Of a DNA stretch of 64,000 bases, positions 7,800-16,924 are shown piece after piece. The stretch lies in contig CALJVD010000033.1 in assembly GCA_937974825.1 (NCBI GenBank), forward strand, positions 33,685 to 97,684. The letters run 5' to 3'. A program made the position numbers and the translations under genes. Within the stretch, counting starts at the first letter, position 1. The number at the start of each line of letters is the position of its first letter. Under the pieces are notes generated by a model that saw only the letters and a list, made by a program, of their open reading frames with translations, did no database searches and was not told the DNA's origin. The stretch comes from an uncultured Oceanospirillaceae bacterium. GTDB taxonomy: Bacteria > Pseudomonadota > Gammaproteobacteria > Pseudomonadales > Oceanobacteraceae.

Positions 7800-8948
7800 C
7801 TATTCTGTTAAAAATAGGCTGAGCAGCTCGTTTAAATATTGCTGGCCATGGTCGGTTGCTTGCAGTTGTTCAGAAACCTCTAATAGGCCAAGTTGCACCG
7901 CTCTATCAACAGGCTTTTGCACGTCTTTCAGAGTTAACCCTGTACGTTGCTCAAAGTCTTTTACGCTTATGCCTTGGTGTAAACGTAAGGCGTTCATTAA
8001 GCATTCTAAGCCGCGATCTTCTTTTTCAATCAGTGCATGACGGCGCTTAGCGAGCTTGTTCTTGTTTAGGTAGTCACTCGGCATACGCGTTTTTTGGCTG
8101 CGTATAATGTCACCGCTGTCTGGAAAAGTGATTTTTCCATGCGCACCCGCACCTATGCCAAGATAGTCTCCAAATTGCCAGTAATTAATATTGTGTCTAG
8201 CTTCATGGCCAGCCTTGGCGTGCGCTGATATTTCGTAGTGTTGATACCCTTCTTGAGACAGTAGCGCTAGACCGGCTTCTTGGATATCCCACAATGCATC
8301 TTCTACGGGTAGTAGAGGAGGGCGTTTATAAAATTCGGTATTAGGTTCAATGGTGAGCTGATACCAAGAAATATGCGGGGGTTCAAAGCGAATAGCATGA
8401 CGCAGATCTGATAGCGCATCCTCAATGCTTTGACCCGGTAAGCCATACATAAGGTCTAAATTAAAGTTAGTAAAACCGGCATCTTTAGCAATTTGTACGG
8501 CGTTCAGTGCTTGTTGACCGTCATGCACACGTCCGAGCTTTTGCAAAAACTCGCCATTAAAACTTTGAATACCAATGGATAATCGGTTGATGCCCAGTGC
8601 AAAGTAGCCAGCGAACTTTTCTGCCTCAAAAGTGCCTGGGTTTGCTTCTAGAGTGATTTCTATATCGGGCGCAAACTCTAGGCTGTTTTTCAATCCAGCA
8701 AACAGTTTTTTATAAGCACCCACAGACAATAAGCTAGGTGTTCCGCCACCAATAAAAATACTTTGAATTGGGCGTTGTTGCACCCACTCTAAATCTTGCT
8801 CTAAATCCGCTAGTAGTGCGTCTATGTATTCGTCTTCTGGTAGCTCAGTGGGGGCAGCGTGTGAGTTGAAATCACAATAAGGGCATTTTCGAATACACCA
8901 AGGCACATGGATGTATAGGCTTAACGGCGGAAGAGACAGAGTGGCCAT
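7800..8948 (-). CDS. hemW: Heme chaperone HemW (radical SAM)
   Basis: Radical-SAM family protein formerly annotated as oxygen-independent coproporphyrinogen III oxidase-like; HemW binds and transfers heme. The 4Fe-4S motif with CIRKCPYC occurs at about 18-25 after SLYIHVPW. The SAM-binding GGGTPS and the NRLSIGIQSF segment follow, and the C-terminal HemN-type domain is complete (382 aa). It is the last gene of the metX-metW-DUF4426-rdgB-hemW operon, eight bases after rdgB. The same rdgB-hemW pair occurs in Pseudomonas. Confidence 0.93.
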   Translation of the reverse strand: MATLSLPPLSLYIHVPWCIRKCPYCDFNSHAAPTELPEDEYIDALLADLEQDLEWVQQRPIQSIFIGGGTPSLLSVGAYKKLFAGLKNSLEFAPDIEITLEANPGTFEAEKFAGYFALGINRLSIGIQSFNGEFLQKLGRVHDGQQALNAVQIAKDAGFTNFNLDLMYGLPGQSIEDALSDLRHAIRFEPPHISWYQLTIEPNTEFYKRPPLLPVEDALWDIQEAGLALLSQEGYQHYEISAHAKAGHEARHNINYWQFGDYLGIGAGAHGKITFPDSGDIIRSQKTRMPSDYLNKNKLAKRRHALIEKEDRGLECLMNALRLHQGISVKDFEQRTGLTLKDVQKPVDRAVQLGLLEVSEQLQATDHGQQYLNELLSLFLTE

Positions 8949-8956
8949 AGTGTACT

Positions 8957-9571
8957 TTAAGGGCGCCAGTGTTTGATCAGTTGTTGAATCGCCTGACCAC
9001 GATGAGACAGTTCGTTTTTACGTTCTTTACTTAAGCTGGCCGAGCTACAGCCTTCGCTTGGCACATAAAAAAGAGGGTCGTAGCCAAAGCCTTCACTGCC
9101 CTCTGCTGAGGTAGCAATGACTCCTTCCCAACTGCCTTGGAATACTTGTGGGGTTGGGTCTTGGGCGTGGCGCATATACACCAGTACACACTGGAAACGG
9201 GCACTGCGTTGCTCGCTAGGTACATCTTCTAGTGCCGCTAGTAGTTTATCGTTATTAGCACTATCGCCCGTGCCAAAACCGTCTTCTGCTTGGGCGTAAC
9301 GAGCGCTATATATGCCCGGAGCCCCCTTGAGTGCATCGACTTCTAAGCCTGAATCATCGGCGAGTGATGGTAAGCCGGTTTGCTGACAAGCGTTGCGTGC
9401 TTTTAAAATGGCATTTTCAACAAAGCTTAAGCCGGTTTCTTCGGCCTCGGTAACCTCTAGCTCTGTTTGTGGAATTAACTCGATATTTTGCTCAGCAAAG
9501 TGTGTCGCAAAAAGTTGGCTGAACTCTCTTAACTTGCCAGCGTTACCACTGGCTAAAACGATTTTAGACAT
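8957..9571 (-). CDS. rdgB: dITP/XTP pyrophosphatase
   Basis: House-cleaning enzyme hydrolysing non-canonical purine triphosphates (dITP, XTP) to monophosphates. Ham1/RdgB motifs are present in order: SGNAGKLREF (8-17), the catalytic LADDSGLEVDAL block near 70 with PGIYSARYA, and GFGYDPLFYVP near 163. Length 204 aa is typical. It sits between DUF4426 (17 bases upstream) and hemW (eight bases downstream) in the minus-strand operon. Confidence 0.95.
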   Translation of the reverse strand: MSKIVLASGNAGKLREFSQLFATHFAEQNIELIPQTELEVTEAEETGLSFVENAILKARNACQQTGLPSLADDSGLEVDALKGAPGIYSARYAQAEDGFGTGDSANNDKLLAALEDVPSEQRSARFQCVLVYMRHAQDPTPQVFQGSWEGVIATSAEGSEGFGYDPLFYVPSEGCSSASLSKERKNELSHRGQAIQQLIKHWRP

Positions 9572-9588
9572 AATGTAAGGTTGATCGG

Positions 9589-10062
9589 CTAGTCTTCAAA
9601 ATAGAATTGTTGGCTAAATTTCACATCAAAGGTGCGCTTTTGACCAGATGGTGTCACTTTAATATCAAGGTTGTAGCGGTCTTCGTCATCAAAACGGAAG
9701 GTGCTGACATAGTACACAGCATCCGTTTCTTTAATCTCTTTAAACTCTAAAACGCGTGACTGACCAATAAGGTTTTTAATAGTGCCTTCAACCTTTGCGG
9801 TGATGGGCGTGCCAACGTCTTTGTTGTCTTTAGTATCTAAGACTGAAATGCTTATAAAGCCCATGGTACGAGAACGTTCAATACCATAAGCAACGGCAGT
9901 TTCTGGGCTTAAGAAATTAGAGGTTAAACCAATATAATGTACCTCGTACTGGCCAAATACTTGCTTTTGACCACCACGGCTGCTGTTAGCCATAGAAACA
10001 CTGGATACCACTAAAAGAAAAGCAGCAAATAACACAGTAAACAGTTTGGATATGCGTAACAT
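9589..10062 (-). CDS. DUF4426 periplasmic protein
   Basis: Exported protein of unknown function. The start is ATG 10062 (MLRISKLFTVLF): AAGGAAATAA just upstream is a good ribosome-binding site and contains the metW stop, so the two are coupled. The longer frame adds 13 residues without support. A signal peptide of about 25 residues ends near SMANSS, followed by roughly 130 residues of predicted beta-sheet with VHYIGLTSNFLSPETA. DUF4426 proteins occupy this same place between metXW and rdgB in Pseudomonas and relatives. No catalytic motif is recognised. Confidence 0.82.
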   Translation of the reverse strand: MLRISKLFTVLFAAFLLVVSSVSMANSSRGGQKQVFGQYEVHYIGLTSNFLSPETAVAYGIERSRTMGFISISVLDTKDNKDVGTPITAKVEGTIKNLIGQSRVLEFKEIKETDAVYYVSTFRFDDEDRYNLDIKVTPSGQKRTFDVKFSQQFYFED

Positions 10063-10063
10063 T

Positions 10064-10666
10064 TTATTTCCTTTTAATGTGATAAATGGCCGTTTCGCCA
10101 AGCATGGATGGCCAGAGGTTAATGCTTAGGTGTTCTTTGTACTCGTCATCGACCACGGTTCTGTTCAAAATGCGAATGCCTTTTTCATGACATAGCACTT
10201 CAAAGTCGCGAAAGGTACAAAGGTGAATATTTGGTGTGTCGTACCAGTTGTAAGGCAGCGTTTTAGACATTGGCATACGGCCCTTCAGCATTAAGTAAAA
10301 GCGAGTACGCCAATAGCCAAAGTTAGGGAAGGTAATAATAGCTTCATTACCAATACGTAGCATTTCGTCTAGCAGTAAGTCAGGACGCTGAACAGACTGT
10401 AGTGCATGGGTCATCACAACAGTGTCGCGGCTGTTATCTTGGAAGTTTGCTAAGCCTTTGTCTAAGTCTTGCTCAATAACATTAACGCCCTTTTGGATAC
10501 AAGCTGTAATTTTTTCAGGGCTGATTTCTAGGCCGTAGCCGTGCACGTTTTTATGTTCTTTTAAGTATTTTAATAAAACACCGGCACCACAGCCTAAGTC
10601 TAATACTTTACTATTAGGCTTAATCCATTGCTGAATAATGTTTAAATCTTCACGTAAGGGGTTCAT
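10064..10666 (-). CDS. metW: Methionine biosynthesis protein MetW
   Basis: SAM-methyltransferase-fold protein always paired with MetX in pseudomonads and their relatives, where it is required for or enhances homoserine acyltransferase function. The class I motif VLDLGCGAGVLLKYL lies at 21-35 and GLEISPEKI near 45. MetW family blocks MTHALQSVQRPDLLL and ITFPNFGYWRTR are clear. Its ATG overlaps the metX stop by one base (TAATG), indicating translational coupling. Confidence 0.94.
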   Translation of the reverse strand: MNPLREDLNIIQQWIKPNSKVLDLGCGAGVLLKYLKEHKNVHGYGLEISPEKITACIQKGVNVIEQDLDKGLANFQDNSRDTVVMTHALQSVQRPDLLLDEMLRIGNEAIITFPNFGYWRTRFYLMLKGRMPMSKTLPYNWYDTPNIHLCTFRDFEVLCHEKGIRILNRTVVDDEYKEHLSINLWPSMLGETAIYHIKRK

Positions 10667-11817
10667 TAGTTTGTCTCCCCTGTTATCTCAATACCGTCCA
10701 TATAAGCCTTAAACACCTCTAAATATCGTGGAATCGGTAACAAGAACGCATCGTGCCCATGGTCTGATTCAATACAGGCATAGCTAACGTCTTTATTGGC
10801 TTCGATAAGCGCGTTCACTATTTCTTCTGAGCGAGAAGGGTCAAAACGCCAGTCGGTAGTAAAGGAGACAACTAAGAACTTACACTGCGACTGGGCTAAA
10901 CAGGCGACTAAATCACCGTCACAGTCGGACGCTGGATCAAAGTAATCTAATGCGCGCGTCATTAACATATAGGTGTTGGCATCAAAGCTATTGCTGAACT
11001 TTTCACCCTGATAGTGTAAGTAGCTTTCGACTTCAAACTCAGGAGCAAAACTGTAGTTGTACTTACCGTACTTTAAATCACGACCAAACTTATTCCCCAT
11101 GGATGCCGCTGATAAATAGGTAATATGGCCAAGCATACGCGCTTGCATTAAGCCGGTTTTAGGAATGGTGTTGTGTTCGTGGTAATAACCGTTATGGAAA
11201 TCAGGGTCTTTACTGATGGCCTGACGAGCCACTTCGTTAAAGGCAATGTTTTGTGCTGATAATTTAGGCGCAGAGGCGATGATTAGCGCGTGATCTAAAC
11301 GTTCTGGGTATTGAATAGACCAGCGTAAAACTTGCATGCCACCTAAAGAGCCACCGACCACCGCTGCCCATTTTTTAATGCCTAAATGGTCGGCAAGACG
11401 TGCTTGGCTAGTTACCCAGTCACGCACGGCTAGCATAGGAAACTCAGGGCCGTAGATCTTGCCTGTTTCTGGATTGATGCTGGTGGGGCCCGTAGAACCA
11501 GAGCAGCCGCCTAAGTTGTTAAGACCGACCACAAAGTATTTATTCGTATCAATGGCTTTGCCAGGACCAATAGCACTGTCCCACCACCCTGGCTTTTTAT
11601 CTTCCATGCTGTGATAACCAGCAACATGATGGTCGCCACTCAGCGCATGACAAATAAGAACAGCGTTACTTTTGTCTGCATTAAGAGTGCCGTAGGTTTC
11701 TACCATTAGATCGTAGCTAGGCAGTACTTTGCCACTACGCAGTGTTAATGGTTCAGAAAAATGAATAAGTTGTGGTGTGACTAGACCGACAGAATCTTCG
11801 GCAATTACTTCTGGCAT
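10666..11817 (-). CDS. metX: Homoserine O-acyltransferase
   Basis: Alpha/beta-hydrolase-fold enzyme that acylates homoserine at the first step of methionine synthesis from homoserine. The nucleophile is S157 in [10 protein letters not shown], with D322 in TTDWRF and H355 in SDHGHD completing the triad. [14 protein letters not shown] (100-113) is the typical oxyanion region. Whether succinyl-CoA (as in Pseudomonas MetX) or acetyl-CoA is used cannot be told safely from sequence. First gene of the minus-strand operon that continues through metW, DUF4426, rdgB and hemW. No SAM riboswitch is evident upstream. Confidence 0.93.
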   Translation of the reverse strand: MPEVIAEDSVGLVTPQLIHFSEPLTLRSGKVLPSYDLMVETYGTLNADKSNAVLICHALSGDHHVAGYHSMEDKKPGWWDSAIGPGKAIDTNKYFVVGLNNLGGCSGSTGPTSINPETGKIYGPEFPMLAVRDWVTSQARLADHLGIKKWAAVVGGSLGGMQVLRWSIQYPERLDHALIIASAPKLSAQNIAFNEVARQAISKDPDFHNGYYHEHNTIPKTGLMQARMLGHITYLSAASMGNKFGRDLKYGKYNYSFAPEFEVESYLHYQGEKFSNSFDANTYMLMTRALDYFDPASDCDGDLVACLAQSQCKFLVVSFTTDWRFDPSRSEEIVNALIEANKDVSYACIESDHGHDAFLLPIPRYLEVFKAYMDGIEITGETN

Positions 11818-11941
11818 AATAGATGGTGTTCCCAGTAGTTCTGACGCTGATAAGCTAAAAAGATCAGTTTATCAGGCTTCAGTGGTAATCGCAGCTCTTA
11901 CCGCGTTCAGTTTAAGGATGCGCAATAGTAAAAGTTTACTA

Positions 11942-11957
11942 GACTTAGACCTAAGTC
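11942..11957. promoter_or_regulatory. 16-base inverted repeat between metX and acyl-CoA ligase
   Basis: GACTTAG at 11942-11948 and CTAAGTC at 11951-11957 are perfect arms around a two-base centre. The site lies in the 214-base divergent region, about 75 bases before the ligase start. Its size and compact symmetry suit a dimeric transcription factor. The factor is unknown, and the site matches no FadR or PsrA consensus I know. Confidence 0.4.
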
Positions 11958-12031
11958 GAGTTCACAGAGTCGTGATACTTACTTCTAATGAGCTTAATAA
12001 AAAAAACAATCATGTTGGAGCAAATGGGAAT

Positions 12032-13657
12032 ATGAAAAATACTATTTATAGTGCAGGGTTAGAAGCAAATAATGCAAACACTGCAGCACTGTCTCCTCTG
12101 AGTTATTTACAACGTACCGCTCAAGTGTACCCGCATAAAGTGGCACAAATTCATCAGGAAACAAAATACACTTGGGCAGAAACCTACGAACGTTGTTCGC
12201 GTTTAGCCTCTGGTTTAAAAGACATGGGGATTGAAAAAGGCGATACCGTTTCGTTTTTATGCCCCAATACACCTCCTTTATTTGAAGCGCACTTTGGTGT
12301 CCCTATGACGGGGGCAGTATTAAATGCCATCAACACGCGCTTAGACGCAGAAGCTATTGCCTTTATTTTAAAACACGCCGAAAGCAAAATTTTATTTGTT
12401 GATCGTGAGTTCGGAGAACTAGCAGAACAAGCACTGGCATTATTAACAGACAAGCCAGAGATTGTGGCTATTGATGATCAGTATTATCGCGAAGGAAAGC
12501 TGATCTCTGAGCAAACCTACGAGGCGCTGTTAGAGCGTTCAAACCCTGAATTCCCAATCACGCTACCAGACGATGAGTTTAATGCTATTACGTTAAACTA
12601 TACTTCGGGCACTACTGGTAACCCGAAAGGGGTGGTTTACCATCATCGTGGTGCATACTTGAATGCAGCGAACAATATTATTTCTTGGGATATGGGTAAG
12701 CATCCTGTGTATTTATGGATTCTTCCTATGTTCCATTGTAATGGTTGGTGTTTTCCGTGGACCATCGCAGCCTCTGGTGGTACCAGTGTCGCCTTACGTC
12801 ACGTACGTGCTGAACCTATATATGACGCCATTAAAAATGACAAAGTGACGCATTTCTGTGGTGCCCCTATTGTTCTTAATATGATGAACAATGCGCCTGA
12901 CGAAATGAAAGCCGGCATTGAACACTCTGTGAACGTGATGGTGGCTGGCGCAGCGCCACCCGCATCCGTTATCGAAAACATGGAGTCTATGGGCTTTAAT
13001 TTAACGCATGTGTACGGGTTAACTGAAACCTATGGGCCTTGTGTGCTATGTGAATGGGACAGCGACTGGAACAGTAAGTCACCCTCGGAACGCGCTGCCT
13101 TAAAGGCTCGTCAAGGCGTTAAGTCAGTGATGCAAGAAGACTTAATGGTGGCCGACCCTATTACCATGCAGCCTGTAGAGAAAGACGGTAACACCATCGG
13201 TGAGATCTTCATTCGCGGTAACATTGTTATGAAGGGATACCTGAAAAACTACAATGCCACGAAAGAAGCCTTTGAAGGTGGCTGGTTCCATACCGGTGAC
13301 TTAGCCGCTTGGCATCCTGACGGTTACATTGAAATTAAAGACCGCTCGAAAGATATTATTATTTCTGGTGGTGAAAATATTTCTTCTATCGAAATTGAAG
13401 ACGTATTGTACCGTCACCCTGATGTAGAAGAAGCTGCTGTGGTAGCACGCCCTGATGAAAAATGGGGTGAAACGCCTTGTGCTTTCGTTAAGCTTAAGCC
13501 GAACTCTAATGCAACGGTCGACGATGTTATTGAGTTCTGTCGTGCCAATATGGCGAGCTTTAAGGTGCCCAAGCATATTATTTTTGGAGAGTTACCTAAA
13601 ACATCGACGGGTAAAATTCAAAAATTTGTTTTGAGAACCCAAGCAAAAGAAGTCTAA
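12032..13657 (+). CDS. Medium/long-chain acyl-CoA ligase (AMP-forming)
   Basis: ANL-superfamily ligase activating a carboxylic acid to its CoA thioester through an acyl-adenylate. The ATP loop is NYTSGTTGNPKGV, and FHCNGWCFPWT, a hallmark of the PRK08162/DmdB-like group, follows. Also present are YGLTETYGP, the hinge GWFHTGDLA with DRSKDIIISGGENISS, and the catalytic lysine region PKTSTGKIQK at the C-terminus. I start at ATG 12032 (MKNTIYSAG), 541 aa, because the 85 residues upstream in the open frame look non-coding. A strong terminator follows. Substrate specificity (fatty acid, branched acid or methylthiopropionate) is not decidable here. Confidence 0.88.
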   Translation: MKNTIYSAGLEANNANTAALSPLSYLQRTAQVYPHKVAQIHQETKYTWAETYERCSRLASGLKDMGIEKGDTVSFLCPNTPPLFEAHFGVPMTGAVLNAINTRLDAEAIAFILKHAESKILFVDREFGELAEQALALLTDKPEIVAIDDQYYREGKLISEQTYEALLERSNPEFPITLPDDEFNAITLNYTSGTTGNPKGVVYHHRGAYLNAANNIISWDMGKHPVYLWILPMFHCNGWCFPWTIAASGGTSVALRHVRAEPIYDAIKNDKVTHFCGAPIVLNMMNNAPDEMKAGIEHSVNVMVAGAAPPASVIENMESMGFNLTHVYGLTETYGPCVLCEWDSDWNSKSPSERAALKARQGVKSVMQEDLMVADPITMQPVEKDGNTIGEIFIRGNIVMKGYLKNYNATKEAFEGGWFHTGDLAAWHPDGYIEIKDRSKDIIISGGENISSIEIEDVLYRHPDVEEAAVVARPDEKWGETPCAFVKLKPNSNATVDDVIEFCRANMASFKVPKHIIFGELPKTSTGKIQKFVLRTQAKEV

Positions 13658-13666
13658 ATCAAAGAC

Positions 13667-13699
13667 AAAGGCCCTTTAATCATAAAGGGCCTTTTTTTT
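13667..13699 (+). terminator. Rho-independent terminator after acyl-CoA ligase
   Basis: AAGGCCCTTT and AAAGGGCCTT pair around a six-base loop and are followed by a run of eight T, ten bases after the ligase stop. Confidence 0.9.
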
Positions 13700-13773
13700 G
13701 GGCTATCTGATTAAGTTATAACCTATTATAATTCCGAGCGTTAATTTTAATTCACTAAATAAATGAGGGAATT

Positions 13774-14493
13774 ATGCGTCATTTTTTAAAGGTATTGCCA
13801 GTTGTGTTTTTATTGCAACCAGCATTTGCTGAAGATGCTGTGTGGGGTGGCTCTGCTGAACTGGGTTCGGTTTGGACTACCGGTAACACCAAAACAACCA
13901 GTATTAACGGTCAAGTTGATGCTCAGCGTGATGGTGAAGTATGGGACACTAAAATTAAACTAAGTGCCCTAGGTAGTAGTGAAGAAGACGAAAACGGTGT
14001 TAGCGTTACATCTAAAGAAAAGTATACCGGTTTGTTACAGTTTAACCGTGACTATACTGAGCGCTCGTATGTAGCCATTGTTGGTCAACAAGATCGTGAC
14101 CGTTTTAGTGGATTCAAGTATCAAGGCACTGTGTCTGCTGGTTATGGTTATCATGCCATTGCTAAAGACAACATGACATTAGACCTTGAGGCCGGCCCCG
14201 GTTATAGCCGTGAGCGTGAGCGTGTAACAGGTAAGATTTACGAAGAAGCAATTGCTCGTTTAGTGGCTAACTTTAGTTGGACCATTCGTGAAGGCGTTGA
14301 GTTCTATGAAGAGTTCTCTGCTATTGTGGGTGATGACAACCAAATTTACCGTTCAGAAACGGGTCTAAAAAGCCAAATCAATGGCAGCTTAGCGACCAAA
14401 ATCACTTATAAAACCAAGCACGTTGCAGAAGTACCTGTAGGTTCTAAAAAAACCGACGGCGAGTTTGGTGTAACCTTAGTGTATAGCTTCTAA
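13774..14493 (+). CDS. DUF481 outer-membrane beta-barrel protein (YdiY-like)
   Basis: Predicted outer-membrane barrel of the DUF481 family. A signal peptide is cleaved after AFA (about residue 19). The mature part has alternating beta strands from WGGSAELGSVWTTGNT, a motif typical of the family's first strands, to the terminal VYSF, whose final phenylalanine fits BAM recognition. The function of the family is unknown. GAGGGAATT precedes ATG 13774, and a perfect TATAAT lies at 13727-13732, so the gene probably has its own promoter. It is flanked by terminators on both sides and appears monocistronic. Confidence 0.88.
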   Translation: MRHFLKVLPVVFLLQPAFAEDAVWGGSAELGSVWTTGNTKTTSINGQVDAQRDGEVWDTKIKLSALGSSEEDENGVSVTSKEKYTGLLQFNRDYTERSYVAIVGQQDRDRFSGFKYQGTVSAGYGYHAIAKDNMTLDLEAGPGYSRERERVTGKIYEEAIARLVANFSWTIREGVEFYEEFSAIVGDDNQIYRSETGLKSQINGSLATKITYKTKHVAEVPVGSKKTDGEFGVTLVYSF

Positions 14494-14523
14494 TACAAGC
14501 TCTAGTATTAAGTGTTTATGCGT

Positions 14524-14549
14524 AAAGGCAGCTGATTTGGCTGCTTTTA
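14524..14549 (+). terminator. Rho-independent terminator after DUF481 gene
   Basis: A nine-base stem, AAAGGCAGC with GCTGCTTTT and one G-T pair, has a seven-base loop; its 3' arm doubles as the T-run. It lies 30 bases after the DUF481 stop. Confidence 0.7.
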
Positions 14550-14593
14550 TGTTTAAAGAGTATTCTTTTTATTAATTACCAGTCATTAAACTT

Positions 14594-15184
14594 ATGTCCG
14601 ACGATATTTCAGACGATCTATTTTTACAAGAAATGCAGGGCGTAAAGCCATTAAAGGCTAAAAGCAAAGTTAATCTTGTAAAAAAGACCACCGATAAAGC
14701 GACTGTGAATATTCGCCGTCAAGCGGCAGAAAAGCATGCAGTGGTTGATAGCATAGGTTTTTCTACTATATCGCAAGTGCCACAGGTAGGCGCGCACGAT
14801 GTACTAGGTTATAAGCGCCCAGGTATACAAGACGGTGTGTTTCGCAAACTGCGTTTGGGGCGTTACGAAATAGAAGCTCGATTAGATTTACACAGAAGAA
14901 CATTAGAACAAGCACATAGTGAAATAGAACGATTTATTCACGACTGCATGAGCCATGATATTCGTACGGTATTAATTTTACCGGGTAAGGGTGATAGAAA
15001 CGAAATGACGCCCGCCGTTCTGAAAAGCCATTTAGCCTACTGGTTAAAGGATTATGATGAAGTGCAGGCGTATCATACGGCTCAGCCACAACATGGTGGT
15101 GCTGGTGCGTTTTATGTTTTATTGCGTAAAAGTGAACGTAAAAAGCAATTAGCCAGAGAACAGTTTTCTAAAGGGCGTTTGTAG
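14594..15184 (+). CDS. Smr-domain protein (SmrA/YdaL type)
   Basis: Small MutS-related domain protein, a putative nuclease-type fold related to the C-terminus of MutS2. The N-terminal 90 residues are a basic linker. The Smr domain begins with the signature ARLDLHRRTLEQA near residue 98, continues with ILPGKGD and ends with HGGAGAFYVLLRK. The charged tail is typical of this group. The start at ATG 14594 has no clear ribosome-binding site. It stands alone, convergent with the solute-binding protein gene. E. coli relatives show DNA nicking in vitro; the role here is unknown. Confidence 0.85.
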   Translation: MSDDISDDLFLQEMQGVKPLKAKSKVNLVKKTTDKATVNIRRQAAEKHAVVDSIGFSTISQVPQVGAHDVLGYKRPGIQDGVFRKLRLGRYEIEARLDLHRRTLEQAHSEIERFIHDCMSHDIRTVLILPGKGDRNEMTPAVLKSHLAYWLKDYDEVQAYHTAQPQHGGAGAFYVLLRKSERKKQLAREQFSKGRL

Positions 15185-15215
15185 CCCAACCTTACCATTT
15201 CTTTCGGTGATGGAA

Positions 15216-16004
15216 TTAACGGTTTTTCAGCATTTCTTGCCTAGTCTTCCATTCATTCTGTGCTTCAACCGTTAGTGCTTCAGGCCAGTTTTCATCCACG
15301 GCTTGTCGTAACGCTGCGTTTAACTTTTCTCTTACCCGCGGAGTGTTACACTTGGAGTTTTTACTAAGCGCAAGGTAGACCAATTCGGTACTCACCGGCA
15401 TGGGTAATGTAACAACGTCCTGTGTCCCTAATTGCAAAGCATAGGCTTCACCAGGAGCGCGTGCGTACACCAAATAGTCGACACGTTTCTCTTCAAGCAT
15501 TTTCAGCGCTTGATGAATGCTGCTCACTTTATTCAGGGTTAAATGCTCGGTGGCATAGTCATCAAACTCTTGCCCAAGGCTGTGTCCTAAAACAGTTAAA
15601 CCAGAGTAACCTTTAAGGTCTTCCCATGTTTTGAAGTCGAATTTTTTAGACTTATTCACCCAAACCGCTGTATCAGTCTTGATAAGTTCTGGGTGCAAAT
15701 AGTCGAGCCAAGAGGTTCTATCTTCGGTATAAAAAACAGCGATTAAATCAATATTGCCATCATGAATCTGGGATTGAGTTCGCAGCCAAGGACCGGCATA
15801 AACCACATCGATATCAATCCCCGATACTTTGCTAATACGCTCAGAGAACGATACCAGTAAGCCTGCTAGCTGAATTGGCTGAGTGTTTGTTTGCCATAAA
15901 TAAGGCGGATACTCTGGGTTACTACTAACGGTCAAGCGAGTACATTCTTTGGCATAAGACAGTGATGGAATAACAAGTAGTAAACAAAAAAAAGCTCTAA
16001 GCAT
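15216..16004 (-). CDS. Orphan periplasmic solute-binding protein (SBP family 3)
   Basis: Periplasmic binding protein resembling polar amino-acid ABC receptors. The signal peptide ends at SYA (about residue 18). The mature N-terminus LTVSSNPEYPPYLW holds the usual ligand-loop position. DGNIDLIAVFYTEDR and KRVDYLVYARAPGEA mark the two lobes. No permease or ATPase gene is nearby, so it may serve a distant transporter or act as a sensor-type orphan. It has 262 residues and converges with the Smr gene. Confidence 0.8.
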   Translation of the reverse strand: MLRAFFCLLLVIPSLSYAKECTRLTVSSNPEYPPYLWQTNTQPIQLAGLLVSFSERISKVSGIDIDVVYAGPWLRTQSQIHDGNIDLIAVFYTEDRTSWLDYLHPELIKTDTAVWVNKSKKFDFKTWEDLKGYSGLTVLGHSLGQEFDDYATEHLTLNKVSSIHQALKMLEEKRVDYLVYARAPGEAYALQLGTQDVVTLPMPVSTELVYLALSKNSKCNTPRVREKLNAALRQAVDENWPEALTVEAQNEWKTRQEMLKNR

Positions 16005-16081
16005 GGTTATTTTTCTCGTTTAATATTGTAGTTATGCCATTAAGTTTAGTCAGAAAACACAAAAGGTGCATAAAGTATTTG

Positions 16082-16825
16082 TCAGACCTTTGCTTCTGAT
16101 TGCTTAGTCATAGCAAACACTTCTTGGTCTAAACGTTCGACACCTTGCTCAATTTGATTTCTACATTCTGTCAAAAGGTCGTTAATATCTGTCGGTTTTA
16201 GGCCTTTGGTATCGATAGGGTCTAAGAACTCAGATAGAACAATGCCAGCCTTCCAGCGGTTAATATCAACGTGCTTATGCGTGCTGCTAAAAACAACGGG
16301 TACGATCGGGAGTCCAGATTCTACTGCTAATACAAAGGCGCCCTTTTTAAAGGGCAGCAATCCTTTACCTCTACTGCGGGTCCCTTCAGGGAACATGTAA
16401 ATAGAGTTGCCTCGTTCACGAATGGTTTTGCTCACTTCTGCCAGAGCGGCTTTGGCCTTAGAGCGATCGCTACGATTAATGAAAATATTGCCAGCCAGCC
16501 AGAAAGCTACCCCAAAGATAGGCACATACTTAAGGCTATGCTTACCTAAAATGGCGATGTTATCGGGCATAACATTAGGGTGTAAAAAGATATCTAGGGT
16601 ATCTTGGTGGTTACTAATATAAATGGCCGGTTGGTCAGCTGCGATCGGCGATTGGTTCTTTTTAATATGGTTAATACCCAGTACAGGTAAAGACCAAGAC
16701 ATCATTCGCGCCAGTTTACTGGTGTTATTTAAACGGCGTGGAAAAATAAGACAGTAAAGAACTGCGTAAGCGCAGATAACTAAAAAGTGAATGACTAAAT
16801 ATACTGCACGTAATAAGTACAACAT
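16082..16825 (-). CDS. plsC: 1-acyl-sn-glycerol-3-phosphate acyltransferase
   Basis: Membrane acyltransferase making phosphatidic acid from lysophosphatidic acid. A hydrophobic N-terminal segment (residues 5-28) anchors it. The acyltransferase motifs are NHQDTLD (the NHX4D catalytic block, near 72), FINRSDR, FPEGTRSRGKG (near 144) and the VPVVF block (near 175). Length 247 aa is typical. It is a single gene between the solute-binding protein and ilvA. Confidence 0.9.
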   Translation of the reverse strand: MLYLLRAVYLVIHFLVICAYAVLYCLIFPRRLNNTSKLARMMSWSLPVLGINHIKKNQSPIAADQPAIYISNHQDTLDIFLHPNVMPDNIAILGKHSLKYVPIFGVAFWLAGNIFINRSDRSKAKAALAEVSKTIRERGNSIYMFPEGTRSRGKGLLPFKKGAFVLAVESGLPIVPVVFSSTHKHVDINRWKAGIVLSEFLDPIDTKGLKPTDINDLLTECRNQIEQGVERLDQEVFAMTKQSEAKV

Positions 16826-16924
16826 GGCTTGATCTACCTAATTGTGAAGTAGTGCAGAGAGCACCATTGTTTTAATAATTTTAATAATTAGTTTATAACA
16901 AGGTGCTCAGAAGTCTCTACTGTT

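Noticed and set aside
9031..9225. Several 60-130 residue frames antisense to or within rdgB, ftsE, argB, coaBC and others
   Set aside because: They lie inside well-supported genes, have no ribosome-binding sites and read as low-complexity shadows of the coding strand.
11777..12031. N-terminal extension of the acyl-CoA ligase back into metX
   Set aside because: The first 85 residues show no ligase similarity, overlap the metX start on the other strand and contain the divergent promoter region.
11818..12031. SAM riboswitch upstream of metX
   Set aside because: No core SAM-binding helix pattern or terminator/antiterminator pair is visible; only a 16-base palindrome closer to the ligase gene.
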